Assembly (NCBI RefSeq): GCF_900104635.1
Contig: NZ_FNWC01000007.1
Location: 434,001-498,000 of the forward strand
Length of the DNA stretch: 64,000 nt
DNA from: Coprococcus phoceensis
GTDB taxonomy: Bacteria > Bacillota > Clostridia > Lachnospirales > Lachnospiraceae
Direction: 5' to 3'
Position numbers and translations under genes: made by a program. This document shows, piece after piece, positions 27,069-35,060 of the stretch. The notes beneath the pieces are model-generated. The model was given only the letters and a program-made list of their open reading frames with translations. It was not told where the DNA came from and ran no database searches. Numbering within the stretch: the first letter of the stretch is position 1; the number at the start of each line of letters is the position of its first letter.

Positions 27069-28283
27069 ATGGAGAAAAAAAGATTTGTAATCAGCGTGTG
27101 TGTCCTTGCTTTGGCTGGACTTATCAGTACCTGGATATTTGCTGGCGCTGTGGAGCGGGAGAATAACAGATGGCTGTATGACGTGACGGACAGTCTTGTG
27201 ACAGAGATTGTAAGGCAATATCCGGATGTGGAGGAGGAGACGATTCGTCAGATGACTTCAGACGGGGTAGCGTCTCAGAAAGAAAGTGTATTGAAGAAAT
27301 ATGGAATTGAGGAAGACAATTTTTTACCGAAACGAACCGGTGGAAATCAGCAGGTGATGATAGTGGGCGGAGTGACTGGGATTTTATTTTTGGTCTGTGC
27401 AGGTTGTGTCGGTATCTTTTTATATGCCATGAAAAGGCAGAGAAAGCAGATTGAGGAACTGGAACAATACTGTGAGGAGGTACTTCAGGAAACGGCAACG
27501 CTGGATCTGCGGGATAACGAAGAGGGAAGATTCAGTCTTCTTAAAAATAAAGTATATGATATCACCGTACTTCTCAGAGAAAAGAATCAACTGCTCGAAA
27601 AAAATAAGAAGGAGACAGAAAGGCTGATCGCGGACATTTCGCACCAACTCAAGACACCAATTACCTCTCTTCGTATGACAAATGAAATCCTATATATGGA
27701 CATGTCAAGCGAAAAGAGAATGCGATTTCTTGATAATATGCAGGCGGATCTGCTGAAGATTGAGTGGTTCGTAAAAACGATTTTGAACCTTGCAAAATTA
27801 GATTCAAAGACACTTACATTGAAAAGAGAAGAGACGATGGCAGCAGAATTGTCAGAGAAGATGATAGATTCGTTCAAAATCTTCTGTGAGGTGAGTGGGT
27901 GTAGAATTGCTTCATCTGGCGAAGAAGATATTACGCTTTGGTGTGATAAAAAATGGCTTTTGGAAGCTCTGCACAATATTTTGAAAAATGCACTGGAGCA
28001 TGGCGCGGCACACATAGCGCTTTTGTGGTCGGAAAATAATCTTTATACAAAACTTGAAATCACAGATGATGGAGAAGGGATTGAAAAAGAAGAACTTCCG
28101 CATATTTTTGAGCGCTTTTACAAGATGAAAGGAAGCAGAGAAGACAGTATGGGACTTGGTATGGCATTTACGAAAAGTATGATTGCATACCAGAACGGGG
28201 AAGTGAAAGTAAAGAGTAAAAAAGATGAGGGCACGACGTTTATCGTAAAAATATATAAAAATGATTTCCAAAAGTCACTTTAG
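27069..28283 (+). CDS. Sensor histidine kinase
   Basis: This 404-residue kinase has two membrane segments (about 8-25 and 95-118) bracketing a short extracellular sensor of about 70 residues. The H-box is ADISHQLKTPITSLRM with the phospho-His near 200. N-box, G1 and G2 motifs are ILKNALEHG, DDGEGIEKEEL and GLGMAF. It is the cognate kinase of the upstream regulator. The architecture fits VirS/BaeS-like kinases beside FtsX-type exporters rather than the very short intramembrane BceS type. Confidence 0.92.
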   Translation: MEKKRFVISVCVLALAGLISTWIFAGAVERENNRWLYDVTDSLVTEIVRQYPDVEEETIRQMTSDGVASQKESVLKKYGIEEDNFLPKRTGGNQQVMIVGGVTGILFLVCAGCVGIFLYAMKRQRKQIEELEQYCEEVLQETATLDLRDNEEGRFSLLKNKVYDITVLLREKNQLLEKNKKETERLIADISHQLKTPITSLRMTNEILYMDMSSEKRMRFLDNMQADLLKIEWFVKTILNLAKLDSKTLTLKREETMAAELSEKMIDSFKIFCEVSGCRIASSGEEDITLWCDKKWLLEALHNILKNALEHGAAHIALLWSENNLYTKLEITDDGEGIEKEELPHIFERFYKMKGSREDSMGLGMAFTKSMIAYQNGEVKVKSKKDEGTTFIVKIYKNDFQKSL

Positions 28284-28305
28284 AGTCACTTTTGTATCGT
28301 AGAAT
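28273..28305 (+). promoter_or_regulatory. Response-regulator direct repeats and -10 box before the ABC genes
   Basis: AGTCACTTT occurs at 28273-28281 and 28284-28292, exactly 11 bp apart and so on one DNA face. A TAGAAT -10-like box follows at 28300-28305. No -35 is visible where one should be; the repeats take its place. This is the usual form of an activator-dependent OmpR-family promoter. Confidence 0.5.
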
Positions 28306-28329
28306 AAAGAAAAACGAAGGAGGCAGAGT

Positions 28330-29010
28330 ATGGAAATCTTAAAAGTAGAGAATTTATGTAAACGATACGGAGAAAAGGATACTGAAGTGGTTGCTTTGGA
28401 TAATGTGAGTTTTACCGTGGAAAAGGGAGAATTTGTTGCGATCATCGGGGCGTCAGGAAGTGGTAAATCAACACTTTTACATCTGATTGGCGGTGTTGAC
28501 CGCCCGACAAGCGGGAAGGTATTTATCGACGGGACTGATATCTATGAGCTGAATGCGGATAAACTGGCAATCTTTAGGAGAAGACAGGTCGGATTGATTT
28601 ATCAGTTTTATAATCTGATTCCGATTTTGAATGTAGTAGAAAATATTACGCTTCCATGCAGATTAGATGGAAAGGAAGTAAAAGAGGAACGTCTGGAGGA
28701 ACTTTTAGAAATCTTAAATCTCAAGAATCGAAAAGAGCACCTTCCGAATCAACTGTCAGGCGGACAACAGCAAAGAGTGTCGATTGGGCGTGCAATCGTG
28801 AATTATCCGGCGATCGTGCTCGCCGACGAGCCGACGGGGAATCTGGATAGTAAGGCGTCAAGAGAGATTATTGATCTTTTAAAAATGTCCAATCAAAAAT
28901 ACAATCAGACGGTGATCGTAATTACACACGACGAGAATATTGCGCTGGAAGCGGATCGGATTCTGACAATTGATGACGGGAAGATTGTCAAAGACGAGAG
29001 AGTGAGGTAG
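28330..29010 (+). CDS. ABC transporter ATP-binding protein (MacB/LolD type)
   Basis: This 226-residue ATPase has Walker A GASGSGKST, the signature LSGGQQQRVSIGRA and Walker B AIVLADEPTGNLDS, the last being the hallmark of the MacB/LolD/BceA class working with FtsX-type permeases. GGAGG precedes the ATG. The permease starts 3 nt after its stop. It probably powers export of, or resistance to, an envelope-active compound such as an antimicrobial peptide; the two-component context supports this. Confidence 0.93.
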   Translation: MEILKVENLCKRYGEKDTEVVALDNVSFTVEKGEFVAIIGASGSGKSTLLHLIGGVDRPTSGKVFIDGTDIYELNADKLAIFRRRQVGLIYQFYNLIPILNVVENITLPCRLDGKEVKEERLEELLEILNLKNRKEHLPNQLSGGQQQRVSIGRAIVNYPAIVLADEPTGNLDSKASREIIDLLKMSNQKYNQTVIVITHDENIALEADRILTIDDGKIVKDERVR

Positions 29011-29013
29011 TTT

Positions 29014-31518
29014 ATGAACATTTTAAATGAACTCACGGTCAAAAATTTAAAACGGAATAAAAAGCGTACGCTTGTAACAATTTTCGGAATTATCCTTTCG
29101 GTAGCGCTGGTTACGGCGATTACGACATTTGTTTCCAGCATGCAGGGCTCTATGATAGAGTACGCAAAGGAAAATGATGGAGATTATCATATTTTTGTAT
29201 CGGATGTGCCGGTTGAACAGCAGAAATATTTGTTAAACAATGCAAAAATCGAACAGACTATGATTGGGCAGACAATTGCAGATGTAGCGCCTGAGACATT
29301 TTTTAAAGAGGAAGAAGATCAGGAAAATTATAGAGGGATGCTGAAATTGAAAGCATTTGAGGAGAAGGATTTGAAGCGGCTTGGAATTAAGCTGATAGAA
29401 GGTCATATGCCAAAAAATGAGCAGGAGATCCTGATGCCGGTGCAGCTGAGCGGATTGGATGGTATTAGCTATGAAGTGGGTGATGTGTTGACACTCAAAG
29501 TCAATGGTTCAGAGGAGACGTATACGATTGCAGGCTTGATGGGAATTAACAGCTTTGAATTTCAGAAAGACGGGATGATGGGCTCTACACTTGTGACAAA
29601 ACTGGACCATGATACAGCCGGACAGCCGATAGAAATTGCATTGTCATTAAAAGATCCAAAAGAAGCATATACGTTTGCGGAAAATTTGAAAGAGGAACAT
29701 GGATTTTCGCAAGAACAGATCATTACCAATGATATGTTGCTGCAGTTTGAGGGAGGAACGAGATCAGAGCAGACCATGCAGGTGTTATATCGGATGGCTG
29801 TGATCGTCATTCTGATTATTATATTTACATCGGTCTTTGTCATTAAGAATAGTTTTGACATTTCGATTATGGAGCGAATCAAGCAGTATGGAATGTTGGC
29901 AAGCATAGGCGCTACTTCAAAGCAGATTCGGAAAAATGTGTTGTTTGAGGGAGTTGTGCTTGGAGTGATTGCGATTCCATTGGGAATTCTGTGTGGCGTT
30001 TTTGCAATCTGGGTTACACTTTTGACAGTGACGCAGATATTGGCAGGAAGTGGTCTTGCAGATATTCCATTACACTTATATGTATCATGGCAGGCGCTTG
30101 TAGTTGCAGTGGCAGTTGCAATTATCACAATTTATCTATCATCAGTCATCCCTGCGAGAAAAGCAGTCAAGATTGCTCCAATGGATGCAATTCGTGACTC
30201 GGCAGGTATTAAAATTGCAGGGAAGAAACTGCGTACTTCTAAGCTCCTTTCAAAAATATTGGGCATAGAAGGTGAGATTGCAAGTAAAAATTTAAAACGA
30301 AGCCGCAAAAAATACAGAACAACGGTATTTTCCATTTTTTTAAGTGTTGTGCTGTTTATCTCAATCAGTTCTGTTATTCAATATGGATTTTTATTGCAAA
30401 GCTATGTATATCAGGAGATGGACTATAATCTTTATGGCGCAATAGAAGATTCCGATATTTCGCAGGAGCAGCAGGAAAAACTTTATGGGAAAGTGGAAAA
30501 GGCAGATGGAATTAAGGAAAGTACAGTTGTAAAGCATCAAATCTGTAATATTGCACAAGGTGATTATACAAAAGAAGCATTGGAAGATATGAATGGCGTA
30601 TATGATTCAATTGAAGTGGGGGAGGAAGATTTATATATCACATTTTACTCCATTCCGGATGACCAATATCGGGCGTATGTAAAAGAGCAGGGACTTTCTT
30701 ATGAGGATGCAAAAGAGAAGGCGATTATCTGCGATACGCAGCGGAGAACAATTTATGATCAGGATACCGGAGAGACAGTCAGGAAACAGTTCCAACTGCT
30801 GAACAGCAAGGCAGGAGACACGCTTTCCTATCGCATGTTGTCGGAGGATGGAGAACAAAAAGAAGTAGAGTCGATGGAGATTGCAAAGCGGACCAAGGAG
30901 CTTCCGTTTGGAGTGGAGGCGGATTATTATTCTGTTGTTGCTGTTATTTCGGATGAAATGATGACAAGAATGGGTGGTACGCTGGATGGATTTTATGCGG
31001 AAGCGGAAGATACAAAAATATTACAGGAAGAAATTCAGGGATTGGATGAAAGTATAGAGTGGTATTTCATTGATTATGAGCAGAGGGCAAAAGAGCAGAA
31101 CAGTATGGTATTGGTTGCGGCGATTTTCTTATATGGATTTATCGCAGTTATTTCGGCTATTGGAATTACCAATATCTTCAATACAATCACAACGAATATG
31201 ACGCTTAGAAGCCGTGAATTCGCGATACTGCGCTCGGTTGGAATGACAGAAAAAGAATTTCGAAAGATGATTCGCTGTGAAAGTATTTTATATGGTACAA
31301 AGGCATTGGCTTTTGGGGTTCCGGTCGGAGTAGCGCTATCCTATGGAATGTACAAAGTGTTTGTCGGTATCATTGAGGTACCGTATACACTTCCGTGGAA
31401 AGAAATCTTGATTGCAGTTGCGGCAGTATTTCTGATCATCTTTTGGACAATGCGATATTCGGTGAAAAAAGCAGAAAAGCAGAATATCATTGAGACCATT
31501 CGAAGCGAGAATATATAA
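29014..31518 (+). CDS. FtsX-like ABC transporter permease
   Basis: This 834-residue permease has an N-terminal membrane helix (near 20-40), a MacB-like extracellular domain, a first FtsX unit (about 255-395), another helix near 440-460, a second large extracellular domain and a final FtsX unit (about 690-825, with the RSREFAILRSVGMTEKEF coupling segment). It is a duplicated MacB-type layout in one chain. The matching ATPase is immediately upstream. This looks like a mechanotransmission exporter or sensor for peptides or lipids; the substrate is unknown. Confidence 0.88.
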   Translation: MNILNELTVKNLKRNKKRTLVTIFGIILSVALVTAITTFVSSMQGSMIEYAKENDGDYHIFVSDVPVEQQKYLLNNAKIEQTMIGQTIADVAPETFFKEEEDQENYRGMLKLKAFEEKDLKRLGIKLIEGHMPKNEQEILMPVQLSGLDGISYEVGDVLTLKVNGSEETYTIAGLMGINSFEFQKDGMMGSTLVTKLDHDTAGQPIEIALSLKDPKEAYTFAENLKEEHGFSQEQIITNDMLLQFEGGTRSEQTMQVLYRMAVIVILIIIFTSVFVIKNSFDISIMERIKQYGMLASIGATSKQIRKNVLFEGVVLGVIAIPLGILCGVFAIWVTLLTVTQILAGSGLADIPLHLYVSWQALVVAVAVAIITIYLSSVIPARKAVKIAPMDAIRDSAGIKIAGKKLRTSKLLSKILGIEGEIASKNLKRSRKKYRTTVFSIFLSVVLFISISSVIQYGFLLQSYVYQEMDYNLYGAIEDSDISQEQQEKLYGKVEKADGIKESTVVKHQICNIAQGDYTKEALEDMNGVYDSIEVGEEDLYITFYSIPDDQYRAYVKEQGLSYEDAKEKAIICDTQRRTIYDQDTGETVRKQFQLLNSKAGDTLSYRMLSEDGEQKEVESMEIAKRTKELPFGVEADYYSVVAVISDEMMTRMGGTLDGFYAEAEDTKILQEEIQGLDESIEWYFIDYEQRAKEQNSMVLVAAIFLYGFIAVISAIGITNIFNTITTNMTLRSREFAILRSVGMTEKEFRKMIRCESILYGTKALAFGVPVGVALSYGMYKVFVGIIEVPYTLPWKEILIAVAAVFLIIFWTMRYSVKKAEKQNIIETIRSENI

Positions 31519-31520
31519 TC

Positions 31521-31565
31521 AAAAACGCTGTGACAAAACCAGATTAGGTTTGTCACAGCGTTTTT
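31521..31565. terminator. Bidirectional terminator between the ABC operon and the arsR operon
   Basis: AAAAACGCTGTGACAAA and TTTGTCACAGCGTTTTT form a perfect 17-bp stem with an 11-nt loop. Confidence 0.9.
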
Positions 31566-31576
31566 GTGGCTAAGTA

Positions 31577-31858
31577 TTAGTTACAATAATTCTCTTTGAT
31601 AGCGCTGATCAAAGCAATGATCCGCTCGTCTTGAATCCGGTAGACAACATTCATGCCGATTTTTTCTGATTCAAGAATCCCAGCCGTTTTCAGTTGATTT
31701 AAATGCTGAGACAGTGCTGAAACAGTAATGTTCGGGGTGAAGGTATGAATTTCGCTTACGGTGAGTGGACCTGAAATTAGGGAACACAAGATCAGTAAAC
31801 GGTGTTCATTTGCCAATAGTTTTAGCAGATCAGCAATTTTTCTTGCTTTCATTTCCAT
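31577..31858 (-). CDS. ArsR/SmtB-family transcriptional regulator
   Basis: This 93-residue winged-helix repressor has the helix-turn-helix TVSALSQHLNQLKTAGILESEK, typical of the family. The usual metal-binding Cys pair in helix 3 is absent; the only cysteines are in LILCSLI and the C-terminal NYCN. It may therefore sense something other than arsenite-type ligands, for example redox state or a C-terminal-Cys ligand. It is the last gene of a three-gene operon and overlaps the preceding gene by 29 nt. It probably autoregulates through the inverted repeat at 32661-32696. A second start, at 31852, is possible. Confidence 0.85.
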   Translation of the reverse strand: MEMKARKIADLLKLLANEHRLLILCSLISGPLTVSEIHTFTPNITVSALSQHLNQLKTAGILESEKIGMNVVYRIQDERIIALISAIKENYCN

Positions 31859-32441
31859 GATTTTTATATTCCTTCCTGTGTTTTAGATAGCAAATTCCTT
31901 GTGTCATAGTTCCCATCGGACAATATACGCACCAGGAACGAGGCCTGAACAGAAACATGGTCAGGAGACCTAATGTTGTAGAGGTGAGCATGACACTGAA
32001 AAAGCCAAAAGCAAATTGGGAAATCCAAGGTGAAACCATGTCGATTTTTGCCCATTCCCATGGTAATTTAAACGTCCACAGAAGTGTGACGGTCTGTTTC
32101 AGTGGTGCACCGCTAAAAACCTTATAAGTGCTATATAGCATAAGCCCGAACATAATCATAAAAAATGTCAAAAACCCATATCGAAACCAGCGACTATGTA
32201 AAAATTTTGGGGGTGTTGCTTTACGTGATAGTTTTAGTTTGTGTCCTAACAGCCCCAATAATTGACCTCTTCCGCAAAAGCGGTTGCAGTATACCTTGCT
32301 GCCTCCGAAGATGGAAATAAGCAGTGGAGTTATAAAGAATATAAGCCCCAGCCAGGCAAACAGAATATTAAAAAGTCCAAGTGTTAAATATAATAGTTCG
32401 ATGATCCAGAGATAATCCGCCCATGTCTTTTGTTGTTTCAT
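31830..32441 (-). CDS. NapH/CcoG-like membrane 4Fe-4S protein
   Basis: This 203-residue protein has about four membrane segments and two cysteine motifs, CNRFCGRGQLLG (near 50) and CVYCPMGTMTQGIC (near 180), as in NapH/NosR/RdxA-type quinol- or ferredoxin-linked electron carriers. ATG 32441 is chosen for GGGAGG 7 nt upstream and the 4-nt ATGA overlap with the ferredoxin gene. Together with the small ferredoxin it could carry electrons to or across the membrane. The terminal acceptor is not encoded nearby. Confidence 0.8.
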   Translation of the reverse strand: MKQQKTWADYLWIIELLYLTLGLFNILFAWLGLIFFITPLLISIFGGSKVYCNRFCGRGQLLGLLGHKLKLSRKATPPKFLHSRWFRYGFLTFFMIMFGLMLYSTYKVFSGAPLKQTVTLLWTFKLPWEWAKIDMVSPWISQFAFGFFSVMLTSTTLGLLTMFLFRPRSWCVYCPMGTMTQGICYLKHRKEYKNHGNESKKNC

Positions 32442-32644
32442 CTTGTTACCTCCCGTTCTGCGATGAGAATAATTCCGGCGGGACATTCTCTGGCGCATTT
32501 TCCACAACCGATGCAAGCATCTTTGTTGACTTTGGCAATAATACCAAGTTCTATATGTATAGCGCCTTTCGGACAAACTTTCATACAGCATCCGCAGGCT
32601 ACACAATTTTTCCCAATTTGGGCAATTTTTGATATTTTATGCAT
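32438..32644 (-). CDS. Two-[4Fe-4S] ferredoxin
   Basis: This 68-residue ferredoxin has two full cluster motifs, CVACGCCMKVCPKG and CIGCGKCARECPAG. It is the first gene of the ferredoxin / NapH-like / ArsR operon, with GGAGG 5 nt before ATG 32644. It probably feeds the membrane 4Fe-4S protein downstream. Confidence 0.88.
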   Translation of the reverse strand: MHKISKIAQIGKNCVACGCCMKVCPKGAIHIELGIIAKVNKDACIGCGKCARECPAGIILIAEREVTR

Positions 32645-32660
32645 AAGCACCTCCATAAAT

Positions 32661-32712
32661 ATTTTAGTATTTTAGCAATTTCTAAAATACTAAAATAACT
32701 ATTGTTTGTCAA
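32661..32712 (-). promoter_or_regulatory. Promoter and perfect 15-bp inverted-repeat operator of the ArsR operon
   Basis: ATTTTAGTATTTTAG (32661-32675) and CTAAAATACTAAAAT (32682-32696) are perfect inverted repeats with a 6-nt spacer. On the minus strand a consensus TTGACA (32707-32712), 17-nt spacer and TATTTT (32684-32689) place the -10 inside one arm. A repressor bound here would block polymerase, and ArsR from the same operon is the obvious candidate. Confidence 0.75.
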
Positions 32713-32800
32713 GAAAAATTGTATGTCAGTTTTCATATGTGTTATACCGTTTCATATACCAATGGTTAAATTTTGAAAGCATTATTTAAGAAGCAGTCAA

Positions 32801-32829
32801 TTGTTTGGGTGTGAAAAAGTTGCTATACT
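32801..32829 (+). promoter_or_regulatory. Promoter of the interrupted XRE regulator
   Basis: TTGTTT (32801-32806), 17 nt and TATACT (32824-32829) are followed by AGGAGG and the ATG at 32867. Confidence 0.55.
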
Positions 32830-32866
32830 TTGCTTAAGTGATTAGTGAACTCAGGAGGAAGTCGTT

Positions 32867-33004
32867 ATGAAAATAAATGAAATGATCAGAGAGCGGCGTA
32901 TTGCAAAAAAACTTACACAAGAACAAATGGCAGGTTATCTTGGGGTGACAGCCCCGGCGGTCAATAAATGGGAGAAAGGAGTTTCCCAAACAAAAGGATA
33001 TTAA
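32867..33004 (+). pseudogene. 5' part of an XRE-family regulator cut by a mobile element
   Basis: The frame begins MKINEMIRERRIAKKLTQEQ and continues through an XRE helix-turn-helix to NKWEKG at 32978-32980. It then runs into element DNA and stops at 33002. The missing continuation SYPDITLLPALARLL is found at 39386 onward. Joining 32979 to 39382 keeps the reading frame and gives an intact 306-residue protein with the typical WEKG-SYPD-LPALA transition. The short N-terminal fragment alone might still bind DNA weakly. Confidence 0.85.
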
Positions 33005-33056
33005 GGAATAACCTGTGTTTACCTGCTTGCGAATAAAAGAATAATGCTGTTAAGTT

Positions 33057-33092
33057 AGAGATACTGCATAAATGTGCTGGTATCTCTTTTTC
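33057..33092 (+). terminator. Terminator inside the element's left end
   Basis: AGAGATAC and GTATCTCT pair around a 15-nt loop, followed by TTTTT. The rest of the 33005-33344 gap holds no gene that I can see, only short hairpins (e.g. TTGCGTAAGCAA) and the promoter at 33265. Confidence 0.65.
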
Positions 33093-33264
33093 GTTGGCTT
33101 GAAACAACAGACTATTTCATTTCTGCTTGATTACTCTAAACTTATCGGGATATGATTTGTCAAGGGCTTGTTGCGTAAGCAATGCTTAGCACCCTTTACA
33201 AATTATGGACGGATAAGTAGCTTTTCAAAAGCAGAAAAAATAGTAGTCTTAAGATTTTGAAACA

Positions 33265-33293
33265 TTGTAGCAGGTATTGGAAAATGGTATAAT
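33265..33293 (+). promoter_or_regulatory. Promoter of the element's cargo genes
   Basis: TTGTAG (33265-33270), 17 nt, TATAAT (33288-33293), 52 nt before the hydrolase start. Confidence 0.55.
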
Positions 33294-33344
33294 GTAAATA
33301 CAGAGAAACATATAAATTGAAATTTATTAAGGGGGAGTGGAAAA

Positions 33345-33869
33345 ATGGTCTTATTGGTTGTAGATACACAAAAGGCACTTGTTAATGATGAATTATATAA
33401 TTACAATGAGTTTATTGATAATATTCAACTGTTAATTAAAAAAGCACGAGAAAACAATGTTGAAGTCATTTATGTTGTACATGATGATGGCATTGGGAGC
33501 GGTTTAACAAAAGGTACTGATGGTTTTGAAGTATTTGAAAAATTTAAGCCATTATCTAATGAGAAATTGTTTGTTAAAAGTGTGAACAGTGCATTTAAAG
33601 ATACTGGTTTAGTTGAGTATTTAGCAGAAAATAATGAAAAAGACATAATTATTGTTGGACTTCAAACCGATAAATGTATCAATGCAACAGTAATAAGCGG
33701 ATTTGAATATGGCTTTAATTTGATTGTACCTGCATTTGCAAATTCGACGATAAACAATAATTATATGGATAGCCAAAAAAGTTACCGATATTATAACGAA
33801 TTTATGTGGCATGAACGTTATGCTGAATGTATTTCCATAGAGGAAACTATAAAAAGAATGAACAGCTAA
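33345..33869 (+). CDS. Cysteine hydrolase, isochorismatase family (element cargo)
   Basis: This 174-residue hydrolase has a recognisable catalytic triad: Asp in LLVVDTQKA (residue 7), Lys in FVKSVNSAF (about 84) and Cys in LQTDKCINATV (about 111), with the cis-peptide-like Thr-Asp before it. Family members hydrolyse amides such as nicotinamide or act on isochorismate; the substrate is unknown. AAGGGGGAG precedes the ATG. It is markedly AT-rich relative to nearby host genes, as expected for element cargo. Confidence 0.85.
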   Translation: MVLLVVDTQKALVNDELYNYNEFIDNIQLLIKKARENNVEVIYVVHDDGIGSGLTKGTDGFEVFEKFKPLSNEKLFVKSVNSAFKDTGLVEYLAENNEKDIIIVGLQTDKCINATVISGFEYGFNLIVPAFANSTINNNYMDSQKSYRYYNEFMWHERYAECISIEETIKRMNS

Positions 33870-33896
33870 ATTAGAATTTGAAAGGATGTTAAAAAT

Positions 33897-34265
33897 ATGG
33901 TAGATGAAGTGGTATTAGGGAATGTTATGGTTGATTGTGATGATGAAAGAAAATTGCAAAGATTCTATGGAGAATTATTAGGTTGGGAAATGTGTGAACT
34001 ATTTGCAAGACCGGCTGTCAGTAGTTCTTCGGGGATTGTTTTTTTGTTTATTGAGGAAAAAGATTATGTTCCTCCTGTATGGCCAGAAGATACAGGAAAA
34101 CAACAAAAACAGATGCATTTTGATTTTCAGGTTGATAATGTTGCAGAAATGGTTAAGAAAGCGGAATCATTGGGAGCCAAGAAAGCGGAAAGTCAATTTG
34201 GAGGAAATGATTTTGTAACCATGTTTGATCCGGCAGGACATCCGTTTTGTTTATGCCGGAAGTGA
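33897..34265 (+). CDS. VOC-family (glyoxalase/bleomycin-resistance-like) protein
   Basis: This 122-residue single VOC module is built of beta-alpha-beta-beta-beta repeats. It has an early VMVDCDDERKLQRFYGELLGWE segment and the closing FDPAGHPFCLC strand that normally supplies a metal ligand. Such proteins act as glyoxalases, dioxygenases, epimerases or drug binders, and the family alone does not reveal which. GAAAGGATG lies upstream and the gene is 27 nt from the hydrolase, so the two may be a cargo operon. Confidence 0.85.
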   Translation: MVDEVVLGNVMVDCDDERKLQRFYGELLGWEMCELFARPAVSSSSGIVFLFIEEKDYVPPVWPEDTGKQQKQMHFDFQVDNVAEMVKKAESLGAKKAESQFGGNDFVTMFDPAGHPFCLCRK

Positions 34266-34317
34266 CAATTCCAGTTTATAGAACTAAGAAAAGTGGAATT
34301 TATCGGGGAGAAAATAT

Positions 34318-34599
34318 ATGAAGAAAAAAATTAAAATTCTGATTGCGCTGATAGTTGGATTTGCTCTTGCAATGCTATTGATGAGCGTCGCAATTTACTT
34401 TGGATATACTAACGCATATAGTACAGATGTAAATACACTAACTGTTAAAATACTCGGAATACCTATTTACGAACTTACAAAGTCTGGAACAGAGTATATT
34501 GGCAAATCAATAGGAGTTTATATGGGGGCAGTATGTGGTATTTGTATGGCACTCAGTGTTATTGCTGAAGAACTTATCAGCAAAGCAAGACACAAATAA
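34318..34599 (+). CDS. Small two-TM membrane protein (element cargo)
   Basis: This 93-residue protein has hydrophobic segments at about 7-30 and 66-86 with a short polar region between. It has a Lys-rich start and a positively charged C-terminus. GGGGAG precedes the ATG. I do not recognise the family. Confidence 0.55.
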   Translation: MKKKIKILIALIVGFALAMLLMSVAIYFGYTNAYSTDVNTLTVKILGIPIYELTKSGTEYIGKSIGVYMGAVCGICMALSVIAEELISKARHK

Positions 34600-34625
34600 A
34601 TCCCAGATTGGAGAGTAATAAAATT

Positions 34626-34796
34626 ATGGAAGAAAATAAAACAACAATAGTACAAAAAACTGTTAAATCAGGTATTACATTCGGTAGTGCTTTAGCTATG
34701 GTCATAAGTTATACAACATGGAAATCAGTTGGGTGGGCAATTTTTCATGGCTTGCTTAGTTGGGTATATGTAATTTATTTTGTTTTACGCTATTAA
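34626..34796 (+). CDS. Very small membrane protein (element cargo)
   Basis: A 56-residue protein with two hydrophobic stretches (GSALAMVISY and IFHGLLSWVYVIYFVL) that starts at ATG 34626 with GGAGAG about 10 nt upstream. It lies 26 nt after the preceding membrane-protein gene. Function unknown. Confidence 0.5.
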   Translation: MEENKTTIVQKTVKSGITFGSALAMVISYTTWKSVGWAIFHGLLSWVYVIYFVLRY

Positions 34797-34845
34797 ATTT
34801 CAGGTTATACAAAGATAAGTTTAAAAATTTGCAAACCGACGGAGT

Positions 34846-34979
34846 GATCCAGACACGGTGGCGGTCGAAGACATAGAGCCACGCCAGCTTGCTGGCGAGT
34901 GTCTGGTTCACTTTGGCGGTTGGGCGAGCGTTAGCGAGCCGTTCAAAGCCCCCGTTATCTAACAAGGGGGGCACAAAAA
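34846..34979. other. GC-rich structured non-coding block, candidate oriT or remnant
   Basis: GATCCAGACAC (34846-34856) and GTGTCTGGTTC (34899-34909) are near-perfect inverted repeats enclosing a smaller GCCAGCTTGCTGGC palindrome. A CCCCCGTT / AACAAGGGGG hairpin follows. The block is far more GC-rich than the surrounding element and has no credible ORF. It lies 300 bp upstream of the relaxase gene, where oriT is expected in MobT elements. It could also be a decayed fragment of another element. Confidence 0.4.
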
Positions 34980-35060
34980 ACAAGAGTCAATATACATTAA
35001 CAAGCGGAAAACGCTGTATTTACAAGGCGAAACTGCATTTTACATGGTGTGATATAAATT

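Noticed and set aside
32700..32860. tRNA gene as integration target near the first element
   Set aside because: No cloverleaf or CCA-type end is visible; the integration site is inside the XRE coding sequence.
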